Below, one piece after another: positions 10,641 to 21,795 of a DNA stretch of 64,000 nucleotides. The translations under genes and the position numbers were made by a program. Under the pieces are notes generated by a model. The model was not told the origin of the DNA, did not search any database, and saw only the letters and a list, made by a program, of their open reading frames with translations. Every line of letters starts with the position of its first letter. Within the stretch, counting starts at the first letter, position 1. Origin of the DNA: Pseudomonas fluorescens (GTDB taxonomy: Bacteria > Pseudomonadota > Gammaproteobacteria > Pseudomonadales > Pseudomonadaceae); assembly GCF_000802965.1 (NCBI RefSeq), contig NZ_JSAK01000014.1, positions 1-64,000 of the forward strand. Direction: 5' to 3'.

Positions 10641-11132
10641 TCAGTTGATTTTGTAGCGTCGACGCAATCCGCGCAAACCGAAGCTGATCCACGGCCAGAG
10701 CAAGGCACTGACCAGTGCCGGCAACACCAGTGCCAGCGTCGGCTGACGATTGCCGGTCAGGGCGCTGAGCCACAACTGAACCAGTTGCGCCAGACCGAAG
10801 ATCACCAGGATCACCAGGCTCTGTTGCCACATCGGGAACATCCGCAGGCGTTGTTGCAATGCCAGCACGAGGTAGGTGATCAGCGTCAGGATCAAGGCGT
10901 TCTGGCCCAGCAACGTGCCGTAAAGCACATCTTCCGCCAGGCCCAGGCACCACGCGGTGACCATCCCGACCTTCTGTGGCAGGGCCAAGGCCCAGAATGC
11001 CAGCAGCAAGGCGAGCCACAGCGGGCGCAGGATTTCCATGAATTGCGGCAACGGCGAAACACTGAGCAACATGCCGACGGCGAATGTCAGCCAGACCATC
11101 CAGCCGTTTCGGGAGGCTTTGACACCGACCAT
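10641..11132 (-). CDS. mreD: Rod shape-determining protein MreD
   Basis: A 163-residue inner-membrane protein with about five hydrophobic helices (for example [32 protein letters not shown] and [16 protein letters not shown]). MreD is part of the Rod elongasome with MreB, MreC, RodA and PBP2. Its ATG overlaps the mreC stop (TAATG at 11130-11134), indicating translational coupling. Confidence 0.94.
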   Translation of the reverse strand: MVGVKASRNGWMVWLTFAVGMLLSVSPLPQFMEILRPLWLALLLAFWALALPQKVGMVTAWCLGLAEDVLYGTLLGQNALILTLITYLVLALQQRLRMFPMWQQSLVILVIFGLAQLVQLWLSALTGNRQPTLALVLPALVSALLWPWISFGLRGLRRRYKIN

Positions 11133-12238
11133 TATTCTCGTCCCCCAGTATTAGCCGGCGCGGAGACAGGCGGTTTGGCAGCCGGTTTAACGGCAGCAGG
11201 TTGAGCGGCCGGTGGCTTGGCGGCTGCAGGTGCGGAGGCTGGCGGCTTGGCAGCGGCGGGATGTGTGGCAGTTGGCTTGGCCGGTGTGGCCGCAGCCGGT
11301 GTGCTTGCTGGAACCGCCGGGGCTGCCGGGGCTGCAATGGCCGCCGGGACGATGGCCGGTTTCGGCACGGTCGCCGGCATCATCGGCCCACCACCTTGCG
11401 CATCCAGACTCTCCTGAGCCTGGGCGGCATCGTTGGCGCGTTCTTCCGGAGTACGGGTGTCGCTGAATACCAGCAGCAGGTAACGGCTGCGGTTCAGTGC
11501 AGCAGTCGGTACGGCACGGACAATGGCAAACGGCTGGCCGGAGTCGTGAATCACTTCCTTGACCGTGGCCACCGGATAACCTGCAGGGAAACGCTGACCC
11601 AGGCCGGAACTGACCAGCAGATCACCCTCCTTGATGTCGGCAGTGTCCGCCACGTGACGCAATTCCAGGCGTTCCGGGTTGCCGGTGCCGCTGGCAATCG
11701 CCCGCAGGCCGTTGCGGTTGACCTGCACTGGAATGCTGTGGGTGGTATCGGTCAACAGCAGCACGCGCGAGGTGTACGGCATCAATTCGACCACCTGGCC
11801 CATCAGCCCGCGGGCATCAAGCACCGGCTGACCGAGAACCACACCGTCGCGCTCACCTTTGTTGATGATAATGCGATGGGTGAAGGGGTTGGGGTCCATG
11901 CCGATCAACTCGGCCACTTCGACCTTCTCGTTGACCAGGGCTGAAGAGTTGAGCAACTCGCGCAGCCGAACGTTCTGCTCGGTGAGGGCGGCAAGTTTTT
12001 GCATGCGGCCCTGCAACAGCAGGTTTTCAGTCTTGAGTTTTTCGTTTTCGGCGACGAGTTCGGTCCGGCTGCCAAACTGGCTGGCCACACCTTGCCATAG
12101 CCGCTGCGGCAGGTCGGTGATCCAGTACGACTGCATCAGCACCAGCGACATTTGGCTACGCACTGGCTTGAGCAGTGTGAAGCGGGCATCGACCACCATC
12201 AGCGCGACCGAAAGCACGACCAGCACCAACAAGCGCAC
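11132..12238 (-). CDS. mreC: Rod shape-determining protein MreC (N-terminus apparently frameshifted)
   Basis: Encodes 368 residues from a GTG at 12238. It has a membrane helix ([18 protein letters not shown]), a coiled coil near residues 45-80, the MreC beta domain ([19 protein letters not shown]) and a long Ala/Pro/Lys-rich tail from about residue 285. MreC links MreB to the periplasmic elongasome. The first family residues are missing from this frame. They appear in another frame from 12275 downward (I-K-P-L-F-T-K-G-P-S-L-G, compare E. coli M-K-P-I-F-S-R-G-P-S-L), preceded by GGGAGGAG. A GGGG run at 12240-12243 (minus strand) shifts the frame by one. The real start is therefore probably the ATT at 12273-12275, with either a sequence error or a true +1 insertion. 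GTG 12238 is used only as the longest uninterrupted frame. Confidence 0.88.
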   Translation of the reverse strand: MRLLVLVVLSVALMVVDARFTLLKPVRSQMSLVLMQSYWITDLPQRLWQGVASQFGSRTELVAENEKLKTENLLLQGRMQKLAALTEQNVRLRELLNSSALVNEKVEVAELIGMDPNPFTHRIIINKGERDGVVLGQPVLDARGLMGQVVELMPYTSRVLLLTDTTHSIPVQVNRNGLRAIASGTGNPERLELRHVADTADIKEGDLLVSSGLGQRFPAGYPVATVKEVIHDSGQPFAIVRAVPTAALNRSRYLLLVFSDTRTPEERANDAAQAQESLDAQGGGPMMPATVPKPAIVPAAIAAPAAPAVPASTPAAATPAKPTATHPAAAKPPASAPAAAKPPAAQPAAVKPAAKPPVSAPANTGGRE

Positions 12239-12416
12239 GCCCAGTGAGGGACCCTTGGTGAAAAGCGGTTTAATAAGCCGCTCCTCCCAGGCAAATGTTC
12301 TCTTTATTCATACGGCATCAAACCGGCCTGGATGCAGACGACAGAAGATAAACGCGAACAGGCAGCACTGCAAAGTGCCGCCTGCGCGCTCAACAGCATA
12401 GAGGCAATCCGGCGAC

Positions 12417-13466
<1,050 letters not shown>

Positions 13467-13665
13467 CTAGGCAACGCGTGGGTAAAAAAGTGCGGCAAAC
13501 TCTAACAACGACAGGGATTTTGGGCAAGGCGCCAATATGTTAAATTGGCCGCTTTTCTGTGCACCAAGCCCCACAATCGCGGCCTTATGACCGTAGAAGT
13601 GCGGTAGTGTTCCGACAATCTAACACACGGACGCCGTCCGTTCTGTTTTCCACTGGAGAATCCCA

Positions 13666-13953
13666 ATGGCGCTTGAACGCTCCGACGTGGAAAAAATCGC
13701 TCATCTGGCCTGTCTGGGCCTCAATGATGCCGATCTTCCACACATCACTTCGGCCCTAAACAGCATTCTCGGGCTGGTCGACGAAATGCAGGCGGTCAAT
13801 ACCGACGGTATCGAGCCGCTCGCCCACCCACTGGAAGCCAGCCAGCGCCTGCGTGCAGACGTCGTGACCGAGACCAATCACCGCGAGGCTTACCAGTCCA
13901 TCGCACCAGCGGTCGAAAACGGCCTGTACCTGGTTCCGAAAGTCATCGACTAA
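13666..13953 (+). CDS. gatC: Asp-tRNA(Asn)/Glu-tRNA(Gln) amidotransferase subunit C
   Basis: A 95-residue GatC, the small stabilising subunit that wraps between GatA and GatB. It has the family start ([19 protein letters not shown]) and the motif [19 protein letters not shown] ribosome site GGAG lies upstream (ctggagaatcccaATG). Only 16 bp separate it from gatA, so the three gat genes form an operon. Confidence 0.96.
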   Translation: MALERSDVEKIAHLACLGLNDADLPHITSALNSILGLVDEMQAVNTDGIEPLAHPLEASQRLRADVVTETNHREAYQSIAPAVENGLYLVPKVID

Positions 13954-13969
13954 AGGGAAAGAGCCTGCA

Positions 13970-15421
13970 ATGCATCAATTGACTCTGGCCGAGATCGCCC
14001 GCGGACTCGCCGATAAAAAGTTTTCCTCCGAAGAGCTGACCAAAGTCCTGCTGGCGCGCATCGCCCAGCTCGATCCACAGCTCAACAGTTTCATCAGCCT
14101 CACCGAAGACCTGGCGCTGTCGCAGGCGAAAGCCGCTGACGCCCGCCGGGCCAATGGTGAGAGCGGCGCCCTGCTCGGCGCGCCGATCGCCCACAAAGAC
14201 CTGTTCTGCACCCAGGGCATTCGCACCAGCTGCGGCTCGAAGATGCTCGACAACTTCAAGGCTCCGTACGACGCCACCGTCGTCGCCAAGCTGGCTGCTG
14301 CCGGCGCCGTGACCCTGGGCAAGACCAACATGGACGAATTCGCCATGGGTTCGGCCAACGAGTCGAGCTACTACGGCGCGGTGAAAAACCCGTGGAACCT
14401 GGAACACGTCCCGGGCGGTTCGTCCGGCGGTTCGGCGGCAGCCGTTGCCGCTCGTCTGTTGCCTGCCGCTACCGGCACCGACACCGGCGGCTCCATTCGT
14501 CAGCCCGCTGCGTTGACCAACCTGACTGGCCTGAAACCGACGTACGGTCGTGTTTCGCGCTGGGGCATGATTGCCTACGCCTCCAGCCTCGATCAGGGCG
14601 GACCGATGGCACGCACCGCCGAAGACTGCGCGATTTTGTTGCAAGGTATGGCCGGCTTCGATCCGAACGACTCCACCAGCATCGATGAGCCCGTGCCGGA
14701 CTACAGCGCCAGCCTCAACGGCTCGCTGCAAGGCCTGCGCATCGGCGTGCCGAAAGAGTATTTCAGCGCCGGTCTCGACCCGCGCATCGCCGAGCTGATC
14801 CACAACAGCGTCAAGGAGCTGGAAAAGCTCGGCGCCGTGGTCAAGGAAATCAGCCTGCCAAACATGCAGCACGCGATCCCTGCGTACTACGTGATCGCCC
14901 CGGCGGAAGCCTCGTCCAACCTGTCGCGTTTTGACGGCGTGCGTTTCGGCTACCGCTGCGAAAACCCGGTCAACCTGATCGACCTGTACAAGCGCTCCCG
15001 TGGCGAAGGCTTCGGCCCGGAAGTGCAGCGCCGGATCATGGTCGGTGCCTACGCGCTGTCCGCCGGTTACTACGACGCCTACTACCTGAAGGCGCAGAAG
15101 ATCCGTCGCTTGATCAAGAACGACTTCATGGCGGCCTTCAACGAGGTCGACATCATCCTCGGCCCAACCACGCCGAACCCGGCCTGGAAGCTCGGCGCCA
15201 AGAACAGCGACCCGGTCGCCGCGTACCTGGAAGACGTCTACACCATCACCGCCAACCTCGCGGGCCTGCCAGGTCTGTCGATGCCGGCCGGTTTTGTCGA
15301 TGGTCTGCCGGTCGGCGTGCAATTGCTCGCTCCGTATTTCCAGGAAGGCCGCTTGCTCAACGTTGCGCACCAGTATCAGTTACACACTGACTGGCACACT
15401 CGCACCCCAACCGGCTTCTGA
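13970..15421 (+). CDS. gatA: Asp-tRNA(Asn)/Glu-tRNA(Gln) amidotransferase subunit A
   Basis: A 483-residue amidase-signature enzyme that releases ammonia from Gln for transamidation of misacylated tRNA. The Lys-Ser-Ser triad is visible: Lys in [10 protein letters not shown] and the serines in the Gly/Ser-rich [16 protein letters not shown] and [10 protein letters not shown]. Length is typical (about 483-485). Confidence 0.98.
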   Translation: MHQLTLAEIARGLADKKFSSEELTKVLLARIAQLDPQLNSFISLTEDLALSQAKAADARRANGESGALLGAPIAHKDLFCTQGIRTSCGSKMLDNFKAPYDATVVAKLAAAGAVTLGKTNMDEFAMGSANESSYYGAVKNPWNLEHVPGGSSGGSAAAVAARLLPAATGTDTGGSIRQPAALTNLTGLKPTYGRVSRWGMIAYASSLDQGGPMARTAEDCAILLQGMAGFDPNDSTSIDEPVPDYSASLNGSLQGLRIGVPKEYFSAGLDPRIAELIHNSVKELEKLGAVVKEISLPNMQHAIPAYYVIAPAEASSNLSRFDGVRFGYRCENPVNLIDLYKRSRGEGFGPEVQRRIMVGAYALSAGYYDAYYLKAQKIRRLIKNDFMAAFNEVDIILGPTTPNPAWKLGAKNSDPVAAYLEDVYTITANLAGLPGLSMPAGFVDGLPVGVQLLAPYFQEGRLLNVAHQYQLHTDWHTRTPTGF

Positions 15422-15431
15422 GGAGACACAC

Positions 15432-16877
15432 ATGCAATGGGAAGTCGTGATCGGGCTGGAGATTCATACCCAGCTCACCACCCGGTCGAAAATCTTTTCC
15501 GGTAGTTCCACCACCTTCGGTTCCGAGCCGAACACCCAGGCCAGCCTGATCGACCTGGGCATGCCCGGCGTATTGCCGGTGCTGAACCAGGAAGCGGTGC
15601 GCATGGCGGTGATGTTCGGTCTGGCGATTGACGCCGAGATCGGCCAGCACAACGTGTTCGCCCGCAAAAACTACTTCTACCCGGACCTGCCCAAGGGCTA
15701 CCAGATCAGCCAGATGGAATTGCCGATCGTCGGCAAGGGCCACCTGGACATCGCCCTCGAGGACGGCACGGTCAAACGTGTCGGCATCACCCGCGCGCAC
15801 CTGGAAGAAGACGCCGGCAAAAGCCTGCACGAAGAGTTCAACGGTGCCAGCGGCATCGACCTGAACCGTGCCGGCACGCCGTTGCTGGAAATCGTTTCCG
15901 AGCCGGACATGCGCAGTGCCAAGGAAGCCGTGGCTTACGTCAAGGCGATCCATGCGCTGGTGCGTTACCTGGGGATTTGCGACGGCAACATGGCCGAAGG
16001 TTCGCTGCGTTGCGACTGCAACGTTTCGATCCGTCCAAAAGGCCAGGTCGAGTTCGGCACCCGCTGCGAGATCAAGAACGTCAACTCGTTCCGCTTCATC
16101 GAGAAGGCGATCAACAGCGAAATCCAGCGCCAGATCGAACTGATCGAAGACGGCGGCAAGGTGATCCAGCAGACTCGCCTGTACGATCCGAACAAAGACG
16201 AAACCCGTCCGATGCGTAGCAAAGAGGAAGCCAACGACTACCGTTACTTCCCCGATCCGGACCTGCTGCCGGTGGTCATCGAGAACTCGTTCCTCGACGA
16301 CGTACGCGCCACCCTGCCGGAGTTACCGCCGCAGAAACGCGAGCGCTTCCAGGAGCAGTTCGGTCTTTCGGTCTACGACGCCAGCGTTTTGGCCACCAGC
16401 CGCGAACAAGCCGATTACTTCGAGAAAGTCGCGAGCATCGGCGGCGACGCCAAACTGGCGGCGAACTGGGTGATGGTCGAGTTGGGCAGCTTGCTCAACA
16501 AGCAAGGCCTGGACATCGAAGAGTCGCCGGTATCCGCCGAGCAACTGGGCGGCATGCTGCAGCGCATCAAGGACAACACCATCTCCGGCAAGATCGCCAA
16601 GGTGGTGTTTGAAGCGATGGCCAACGGCGAAGGCAGTGCAGACGAAATCATCGACAAGCGCGGCCTCAAGCAAGTAACCGACACCGGCGCCATCTCGGCG
16701 GTGCTGGATGAAATGCTTGCGGCGAACGCCGAGCAGGTCGAGCAATACCGCGCGGCAGACGAAGCCAAGCGCGGCAAGATGTTCGGCTTCTTCGTCGGCC
16801 AGGCCATGAAAGCCTCCAAAGGCAAGGCCAACCCGCAACAGGTCAACGAACTGCTGAAAAGCAAACTCGAAGGCTGA
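15432..16877 (+). CDS. gatB: Asp-tRNA(Asn)/Glu-tRNA(Gln) amidotransferase subunit B
   Basis: A 481-residue GatB, which phosphorylates the tRNA-bound Glu/Asp and transfers ammonia to it. It has the family start [12 protein letters not shown], the Zn-site region with R-C-D-C-N-V-S-I, and a C-terminal YqeY-like tRNA-binding tail ending in [13 protein letters not shown]. The ATG at 15432 has AGGAGA 7 nt upstream. The frame is open further upstream inside gatA, but that part is not GatB. Confidence 0.98.
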   Translation: MQWEVVIGLEIHTQLTTRSKIFSGSSTTFGSEPNTQASLIDLGMPGVLPVLNQEAVRMAVMFGLAIDAEIGQHNVFARKNYFYPDLPKGYQISQMELPIVGKGHLDIALEDGTVKRVGITRAHLEEDAGKSLHEEFNGASGIDLNRAGTPLLEIVSEPDMRSAKEAVAYVKAIHALVRYLGICDGNMAEGSLRCDCNVSIRPKGQVEFGTRCEIKNVNSFRFIEKAINSEIQRQIELIEDGGKVIQQTRLYDPNKDETRPMRSKEEANDYRYFPDPDLLPVVIENSFLDDVRATLPELPPQKRERFQEQFGLSVYDASVLATSREQADYFEKVASIGGDAKLAANWVMVELGSLLNKQGLDIEESPVSAEQLGGMLQRIKDNTISGKIAKVVFEAMANGEGSADEIIDKRGLKQVTDTGAISAVLDEMLAANAEQVEQYRAADEAKRGKMFGFFVGQAMKASKGKANPQQVNELLKSKLEG

Positions 16878-16882
16878 TGAGA

Positions 16883-16911
16883 ATGGAGCCAGCCCAACAC
16901 ACTGGCTCCAT
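16883..16911 (+). terminator. Hairpin after gatB
   Basis: A 10-bp perfect stem (ATGGAGCCAG / CTGGCTCCAT) with a 9-nt loop starts 5 bp after the gatB stop. It lacks a clear U-tract, so it may terminate weakly or protect the 3' end. A REP element follows at once. Confidence 0.5.
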
Positions 16912-16915
16912 TCCC

Positions 16916-17046
16916 TGTGGCGAGAGAGCTCGCTCCCGCTGGTCTGCGAAGCAGACCCAAACAGGTCACCGCATTTTTTCAGAAAATGTGTTGTCTGAGT
17001 TTGCGACCGCTTCGCGGTCGAGCGGGAGCAAGCTCCCTCGCCACAA
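16916..17046. repeat. REP/REPIN, family B
   Basis: Inverted arms of TGTGGCGAGRGAGCTYGCTC (R, Y = this copy's variants) and GAGCAAGCTCCCTCGCCACA. Inner palindromic stretches GGTCTGCGAAGCAGACC and GACCGCTTCGCGGTC sit inside the arms. Between gatB and the RlpA-like gene. Other copies: 20124, 31373 and 49885. Confidence 0.85.
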
Positions 17047-17064
17047 TTTTTTGGGAGCCTTCCA

Positions 17065-17436
17065 ATGAAACGTCTACTCGGCGCCTGCGCCCTGCTCTCA
17101 CTGCTCGCCGGTTGCGCCAGCACCGATACCGTCGACCCGCACGGCTACGACAAGACCGGCGTTGCTTCCTATTACGGCGCCAAACACCAAGGTAAACGCA
17201 CCGCCAGTGGCGAGCGTTTCAACAAGAATTCCATGACCGCCGCCCACCGCCAGCTACCCTTCGGTACGCGGGTAAAGGTCACCAACCTGAACAACGACAA
17301 ATCCTGCGTGGTCCGCATCAACGATCGTGGACCGCACACCCGTGGACGCCTGATCGACCTGTCCCATGAAGCCGCCGAACGGCTGGGCATGCTCAAGAGC
17401 GGCACCGCACGGGTTCGCGTGCAAGCCCTCGACTGA
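17065..17436 (+). CDS. RlpA-like double-psi beta-barrel lipoprotein
   Basis: A 123-residue secreted protein. The signal peptide ends in a lipobox (LLSLLAGC, Cys18), and a compact double-psi beta-barrel of the RlpA family follows (GVASYYGAKHQGKRTASGERF, INDRGPHTRGRLIDLS). RlpA proteins are septal lytic transglycosylases that cut glycan lacking stem peptides. This protein has no SPOR domain and is far shorter than canonical RlpA, so septal targeting by SPOR is unlikely. The catalytic role is inferred from the fold. Confidence 0.9.
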   Translation: MKRLLGACALLSLLAGCASTDTVDPHGYDKTGVASYYGAKHQGKRTASGERFNKNSMTAAHRQLPFGTRVKVTNLNNDKSCVVRINDRGPHTRGRLIDLSHEAAERLGMLKSGTARVRVQALD

Positions 17437-17486
17437 CAGACGGAGCCCCGACCATTCTCGGACTAGCCGATATACCCCTGATCAAC

Positions 17487-18545
17487 GTGATCGAATTGCT
17501 CGCCGGGCTGGTGCTGCTGATTGTTGGTGCCGAACTGATGGTACGCGCCGCTGTGCGCCTGGCCGCACGCCTGCATGTTCGACCCTTGATCATCGGCCTG
17601 ACCATCGTTGCCCTCGGCAGCAGCGCACCGCAAATGGCCGTCAGCCTGCAAGCCACACTGGCGCACAACGCCGACATCGCCGTCGGCAGCGTGATCGGCA
17701 GCAGCATCTTCAACATCCTCGTGACCCTCGGGTTGTCGGCACTGATCATCCCCCTGCGGGTATCACGGCAACTGGTGCGCCTGGATATTCCGCTGATGAT
17801 CGGCGCCAGCCTGCTGGTGTTCATCCTGGCCTGGAATGAAGAGCTGACCCGCGCCGATGGCGTGATCCTGCTGACGGCACTGCTGCTGTATCTGGGCCTG
17901 TTGCTGCGCCAGTCACGGCATTCAGCGCGTCCGCAGTCGAGTCATGAGCCTCGGCATGCGCCATGGTTGAAAAGCCTGCTGATGATCGTCGCCGGCCTGG
18001 CGATGCTGGTGTATGCCGGGCATTTGCTGTTGGGCGCTGCGGTGGCGGTCGCGACCGATCTGGGGCTTTCCGAGCGGATCATCGGCCTGACCATCGTCGC
18101 CGTCAGCACGTCCCTGCCGGAACTCGCTACCTCGTTGATCGCTGCATTGCGCGGCGAACGGGAAATTGCCGTGGGCAACGTGATCGGTAGCAACCTCTTC
18201 AACCTGCTGGGTGTGCTGGGCATCACGGCGTTGATTGCACCGTCGCCATTGTCGGTTTCGCCCAATGCCCTGGATTTCGACCTGCCGGTGATGCTTGGCG
18301 TGGCCGTGCTGTGCCTGCCGATGTTTTATTCCGGCTACCGCGTGACCCGCGCCGAAGGCCTGCTGTTTTTGGGTTTGTACCTGGCTTACGGGCTGCACGT
18401 GGTGTCGTTCACCACCGGCATGCCGCTGGCGGGCAAGCTTGAACACCTGATGCTGTTTTTCGTCCTGCCGGCGCTGGTTGCGTTCTTGCTGTTCACGTCG
18501 CTGCGCGCCTGGCGTCGCCAACACCACAAGAGGGAATTGCCATGA
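17487..18545 (+). CDS. Calcium/sodium antiporter (CaCA family, YrbG-like)
   Basis: A 352-residue inner-membrane exchanger with about ten helices and the two inverted alpha-repeats of the CaCA family: GSSAPQMAVSLQATL with GSVIGSSIFNIL near residues 50-75, and STSLPELATSLIAAL with GNVIGSNLFNLLG near 210-240. The start shown is GTG at 17487; no convincing Shine-Dalgarno is seen, so the exact start is uncertain. The stop overlaps the next gene's ATG (ATGA at 18542-18545), which implies translational coupling. Confidence 0.9.
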   Translation: MIELLAGLVLLIVGAELMVRAAVRLAARLHVRPLIIGLTIVALGSSAPQMAVSLQATLAHNADIAVGSVIGSSIFNILVTLGLSALIIPLRVSRQLVRLDIPLMIGASLLVFILAWNEELTRADGVILLTALLLYLGLLLRQSRHSARPQSSHEPRHAPWLKSLLMIVAGLAMLVYAGHLLLGAAVAVATDLGLSERIIGLTIVAVSTSLPELATSLIAALRGEREIAVGNVIGSNLFNLLGVLGITALIAPSPLSVSPNALDFDLPVMLGVAVLCLPMFYSGYRVTRAEGLLFLGLYLAYGLHVVSFTTGMPLAGKLEHLMLFFVLPALVAFLLFTSLRAWRRQHHKRELP

Positions 18546-18922
18546 CCGAGAATAAAAAATCCGGCGTTGAAGTACGTCGCCAAGTGATGGGCGACGCCTT
18601 CGTCGACCGCGCGCTGGGTAACGCCACCGAGTTCACCCAGCCGTTGCAGGATTTCGTTAACGATCACGCATGGGGCAGCGTCTGGAGCCGCGAAGGACTG
18701 CCGCTGAAAACCCGCAGCCTGATCACGCTGGCCGCGCTGACCGCATTAAAGTGCCCGCAGGAATTGAAAGGTCACGTGCGCGGCGCGCTGAACAACGGCT
18801 GCACCGTGGATGAGATTCGCGAAGCGCTGCTGCATTGCGCGGTGTATGCGGGCGTGCCGGCGGCAATCGATGCGTTTCGGGCGGCGCAGGAAGTGATTGA
18901 TACTTATCAGCGACCAGCGTGA
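18542..18922 (+). CDS. Carboxymuconolactone decarboxylase (CMD) family protein
   Basis: A 126-residue CMD/AhpD-fold protein resembling PcaC, with the family stretch LKTRSLITLAALTAL and the helical C-terminus TVDEIREALLHCAVYAGVPAAIDAF. The redox CxxC of AhpD is absent; only single cysteines are seen, so a peroxidase role is unlikely. No protocatechuate pathway gene lies nearby, so the substrate is unknown. It overlaps the antiporter gene by 4 nt. Confidence 0.88.
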   Translation: MTENKKSGVEVRRQVMGDAFVDRALGNATEFTQPLQDFVNDHAWGSVWSREGLPLKTRSLITLAALTALKCPQELKGHVRGALNNGCTVDEIREALLHCAVYAGVPAAIDAFRAAQEVIDTYQRPA

Positions 18923-18950
18923 GTCATTGAAATTCGGGTTGCCTGATCTG

Positions 18951-19053
18951 GCCTCATCGCGGGCAAGCCCGCCCCCACAAGGTTTTTCGTTGCGAAGGAA
19001 ATGTCATCAACAACTGAGAAACCTGTGGGAGCGGGCTTGCCCGCGGTGAGGCC
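18951..19053. repeat. REP/REPIN, family C
   Basis: Arms ATCGCGGGCAAGCCCGCCCC and TGTGGGAGCGGGCTTGCCCG in inverted orientation around about 40 bp. Between convergent genes. One other copy of this family lies at 43688. Confidence 0.85.
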
Positions 19054-19078
19054 CACTACAACACCGCAGATTCAAGAA

Positions 19079-20020
19079 TTAGATCCACCCACCCCACTGC
19101 AACAAAAAGATCCCGATATTGGTGGTCACCGCCGCCATCAACGTGGTGATGACGATAATCGCCGCCGCCAGTTCATGATTGCCATCCGCCGCCCGGGCCA
19201 TGACGAAACTGGCCGCTGCTGTCGGGCTGCCGAAGTACAGAAACAGAATCCCCAACTCCGCCCCACGAAAGCCCCAAAGCCACGCGCCGAGTGTCGCCAG
19301 AATCGGCAGGCCGAGCATTTTCACCAGGCTTGAACTGAGCGCCATCGAGCCGCTTTTGCGCATTGCCGCCAGCGACAGCGTGCCGCCGATGCAAATCAAC
19401 GCCAATGGCAAAGTGGTTTGCGCCAGATACTGGCCGGACGTCTCCAGCCATCCCGGCAGGCTGATTTTGAAGTACGCAAAGGGCGCCGCCGCAAACACGC
19501 TGATGATCAGCGGGTTGATCATCACGCTTTTGCAAATGCTCCACGGGTCGGACTTGATCACCGGGCTGTAGACCGCCAGGACGATGGTCGAGAGCGTGTT
19601 GTAGAACAGGATCACCAGCGCCGCGAGAATCGCCCCGAGGGAAATCCCGTAGTCGCCGTACATGCTCGCGGCCAGCGCCAGGCCGATCACGCCGTTGTTA
19701 CCGCGAAATGCGCCTTGGGTGTAGATCCCTCGGTCTTCCCGCGGACACTTGAAAATCGCCCAGCCCCAGGCAATGGCAAAGCACACCAGGGTCGCGAGGG
19801 AGAAGTAGATCAGCAGCGCCGGTTGCAGCGCGGCGTGCAGGTCGGCATGCAGGATGCCCAGAAACAGCAACGCCGGCATGGTGACGTTGAACACCAGGGA
19901 CGATGCGGTGTGGATGAAATTGTCGTTGATCCAGTCGATGCGTTTGAGCAGCACCCCAAGAAACAGCATGGCGAACACCGGGGCGGTGATGTTCAGGGTT
20001 TCGAGGAAAATTGCCAGCAT
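19079..20020 (-). CDS. AEC family transporter
   Basis: A 313-residue inner-membrane carrier of the auxin efflux carrier (AEC) family, with about ten hydrophobic helices in two halves (for example VFAMLFLGVLLKRI and LPLALICIGGTLSLAAM, with the central Pro and Gly residues of the family). Bacterial members move organic acids such as malate or malonate; the substrate here cannot be read from the sequence. It stands alone between two REP elements. Confidence 0.88.
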   Translation of the reverse strand: MLAIFLETLNITAPVFAMLFLGVLLKRIDWINDNFIHTASSLVFNVTMPALLFLGILHADLHAALQPALLIYFSLATLVCFAIAWGWAIFKCPREDRGIYTQGAFRGNNGVIGLALAASMYGDYGISLGAILAALVILFYNTLSTIVLAVYSPVIKSDPWSICKSVMINPLIISVFAAAPFAYFKISLPGWLETSGQYLAQTTLPLALICIGGTLSLAAMRKSGSMALSSSLVKMLGLPILATLGAWLWGFRGAELGILFLYFGSPTAAASFVMARAADGNHELAAAIIVITTLMAAVTTNIGIFLLQWGGWI

Positions 20021-20123
20021 GCCGGAGAGGACCTTGAGGTGGGCGTCGTTAGGGGGCTAATGATAAGCCACTGACGACGTTGGCGTCTGGGAGAAAGTCT
20101 TCGCTGGCAGGCGATGAGTAACC

Positions 20124-20228
20124 TGTGGCGAGGGAGCTTGCTCCCGCTGGGTCGCGAAGCGGCCCCCTCCTCACTTCAAAACAGGGGACTGCTGCGCAGT
20201 CCAGCGGGAGCAAGCTCCCTCGCCACAG
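20124..20228. repeat. REP/REPIN, family B
   Basis: Arms TGTGGCGAGGGAGCTTGCTC and its complement around about 65 bp, downstream of garD and upstream of the AEC gene. Confidence 0.85.
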
Positions 20229-20230
20229 TC

Positions 20231-21784
20231 TTAAGTAATAGGCGCCGGGTTGAACAAGGTGATGTCGTTATGCAGCTTGTGCTTTTCGGCCCACGTCTTT
20301 TTCTTGCCGCTGGCCACGTCCAGGTAGTAGTGGAACAACTCCCAGCCGAGGTCCTCGATGGACGCGCGTCCGGTGGCGATGCGTCCGGCATCGATGTCGA
20401 TCAGGTCGGGCCAGCGCTGCGCCAGCTCGGTTCGGGTCGACACCTTTACCACCGGCGCCATGGCCAAACCGTAAGGCGTGCCACGACCGGTGGTGAATAC
20501 ATGCAGGTTCATCCCCGCCGCCAGTTGCAACGTCCCGCAGACAAAGTCGCTGGCCGGGGTCGCGCAGAAGATCAGGCCTTTGTCCTTGACCCGCTCGCCA
20601 GGGCCGAGCACGCCAGTGATCGCACTGCTGCCGGACTTGACGATCGAGCCCAAGGACTTCTCGACAATGTTCGACAACCCACCCTTTTTGTTGCCCGGCG
20701 TGGTGTTGGCGCTGCGATCCGCTTCACCCTTGGCCAGGTAGCGGTCGTACCAGTCCATCTCCCGCACCAGTTCCTGGGCGACTTCCTTGGTCTGCGCGCG
20801 GGAGGTCAGCAGGTAGATCGCGTCGCGCACTTCGGTAACTTCGGAGAACATCACCGTCGCACCGGCGCGCAACAACAAATCCGAGGCATAGCCCAAGGCC
20901 GGGTTGGCGGTGATCCCGGAAAACGCATCACTGCCACCGCACTGCATGCCGAGGATCAGCTCGGACGCCGGCACGGTTTCCCGACGGCGTTGATCGAGCT
21001 TCTTCAAACGGGTTTCCGCCAGTTCCATGATCTGCTCGATCATTTCGGTAAAACCGTGGCTGGAATCCTGCAAGCGATAGAGCCACGGCTCGCTCAAATC
21101 CACCGAACTGTCGTTCTCGTGCATCACCTGCCCGGCCTGCAATTTCTCGCAACCGAGGCTGATCACCAACGCCTCGCCGCCCAGGTTCGGATTGCGCGCC
21201 AGGTTGCGCACGGTGCGAATCGGGATGTAGGCGTCGGTGGCGGTGATGGCCACGCCACAGCCGTAGCTGTGGGTCAGCGCTACAACGTCATCGACGTGTG
21301 GGTACTTGGGCAGCAATTCGTCCTTGATGCGCTTGACCGCATGATCCAGCACACCGGTCACGCATTGCACAGTGGTGGTGATACCAAGAATGTTGCGCGT
21401 GCCGACGGTGCCGTCGGCGTTGCGATAACCCTCGAAGGTGAAGCCTTCCAGCGGTGCCTGCGCGGCCGGCACTTCGGTGGACAGCGGCAGGCTGTCCAGC
21501 GGTGGCGCGGTCGGCATGCGCAGTTGATCTTCCTTGACCCAACTGCCGCGTGGAATCGGCTGCAAGGCGTAGCCAATGGTCTGGCCGTAACGAATCACCT
21601 GGCCACCCTCAGGAATGTCTTCCAGGGTGACCTTGTGGCTCTGTGGCACGAAGTCCACGGTGACCAGGCCGTCCGCAAATGCGGTGCCGGCCGGTACGCC
21701 CTGATCGTTGACCACGATCACCACGTTGTCCCGCTCGTGCAGGCGGATGTAGCGCGGCGAGTCGGAATGTTCAATCAACTGCAT
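20231..21784 (-). CDS. garD: Galactarate dehydratase
   Basis: A 517-residue UxaA/GarD-family dehydratase converting galactarate to 5-dehydro-4-deoxy-glucarate. An N-terminal SAF-like domain (about residues 1-90) is followed by the catalytic part with [21 protein letters not shown] near residue 165, and [21 protein letters not shown], typical of the family. It is the last gene of the minus-strand hexarate cluster, 11 bp after the permease gene, so it is probably co-transcribed. Confidence 0.95.
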   Translation of the reverse strand: MQLIEHSDSPRYIRLHERDNVVIVVNDQGVPAGTAFADGLVTVDFVPQSHKVTLEDIPEGGQVIRYGQTIGYALQPIPRGSWVKEDQLRMPTAPPLDSLPLSTEVPAAQAPLEGFTFEGYRNADGTVGTRNILGITTTVQCVTGVLDHAVKRIKDELLPKYPHVDDVVALTHSYGCGVAITATDAYIPIRTVRNLARNPNLGGEALVISLGCEKLQAGQVMHENDSSVDLSEPWLYRLQDSSHGFTEMIEQIMELAETRLKKLDQRRRETVPASELILGMQCGGSDAFSGITANPALGYASDLLLRAGATVMFSEVTEVRDAIYLLTSRAQTKEVAQELVREMDWYDRYLAKGEADRSANTTPGNKKGGLSNIVEKSLGSIVKSGSSAITGVLGPGERVKDKGLIFCATPASDFVCGTLQLAAGMNLHVFTTGRGTPYGLAMAPVVKVSTRTELAQRWPDLIDIDAGRIATGRASIEDLGWELFHYYLDVASGKKKTWAEKHKLHNDITLFNPAPIT

Positions 21785-21795
21785 GACGCCGCTCC

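Noticed and set aside
10597-11337. N-terminal extension of the maf frame to 445 codons
   Set aside because: It overlaps mreD and mreC in another frame, is Pro/Arg/Gln-rich shadow sequence, and Maf proteins start at [13 protein letters not shown].
13520-13555. Short inverted repeat GCCAAT-7 nt-ATTGGC in the mreB-gatC gap
   Set aside because: Only 6-bp arms, near AT-rich promoter sequence; could easily be chance. Not enough to call an operator or terminator.
13943-15370. A 475-codon frame antisense to gatA, and similar long frames antisense to garD, piuA, dppA copies and fruA
   Set aside because: All lie opposite well-supported genes and have no recognisable motifs.
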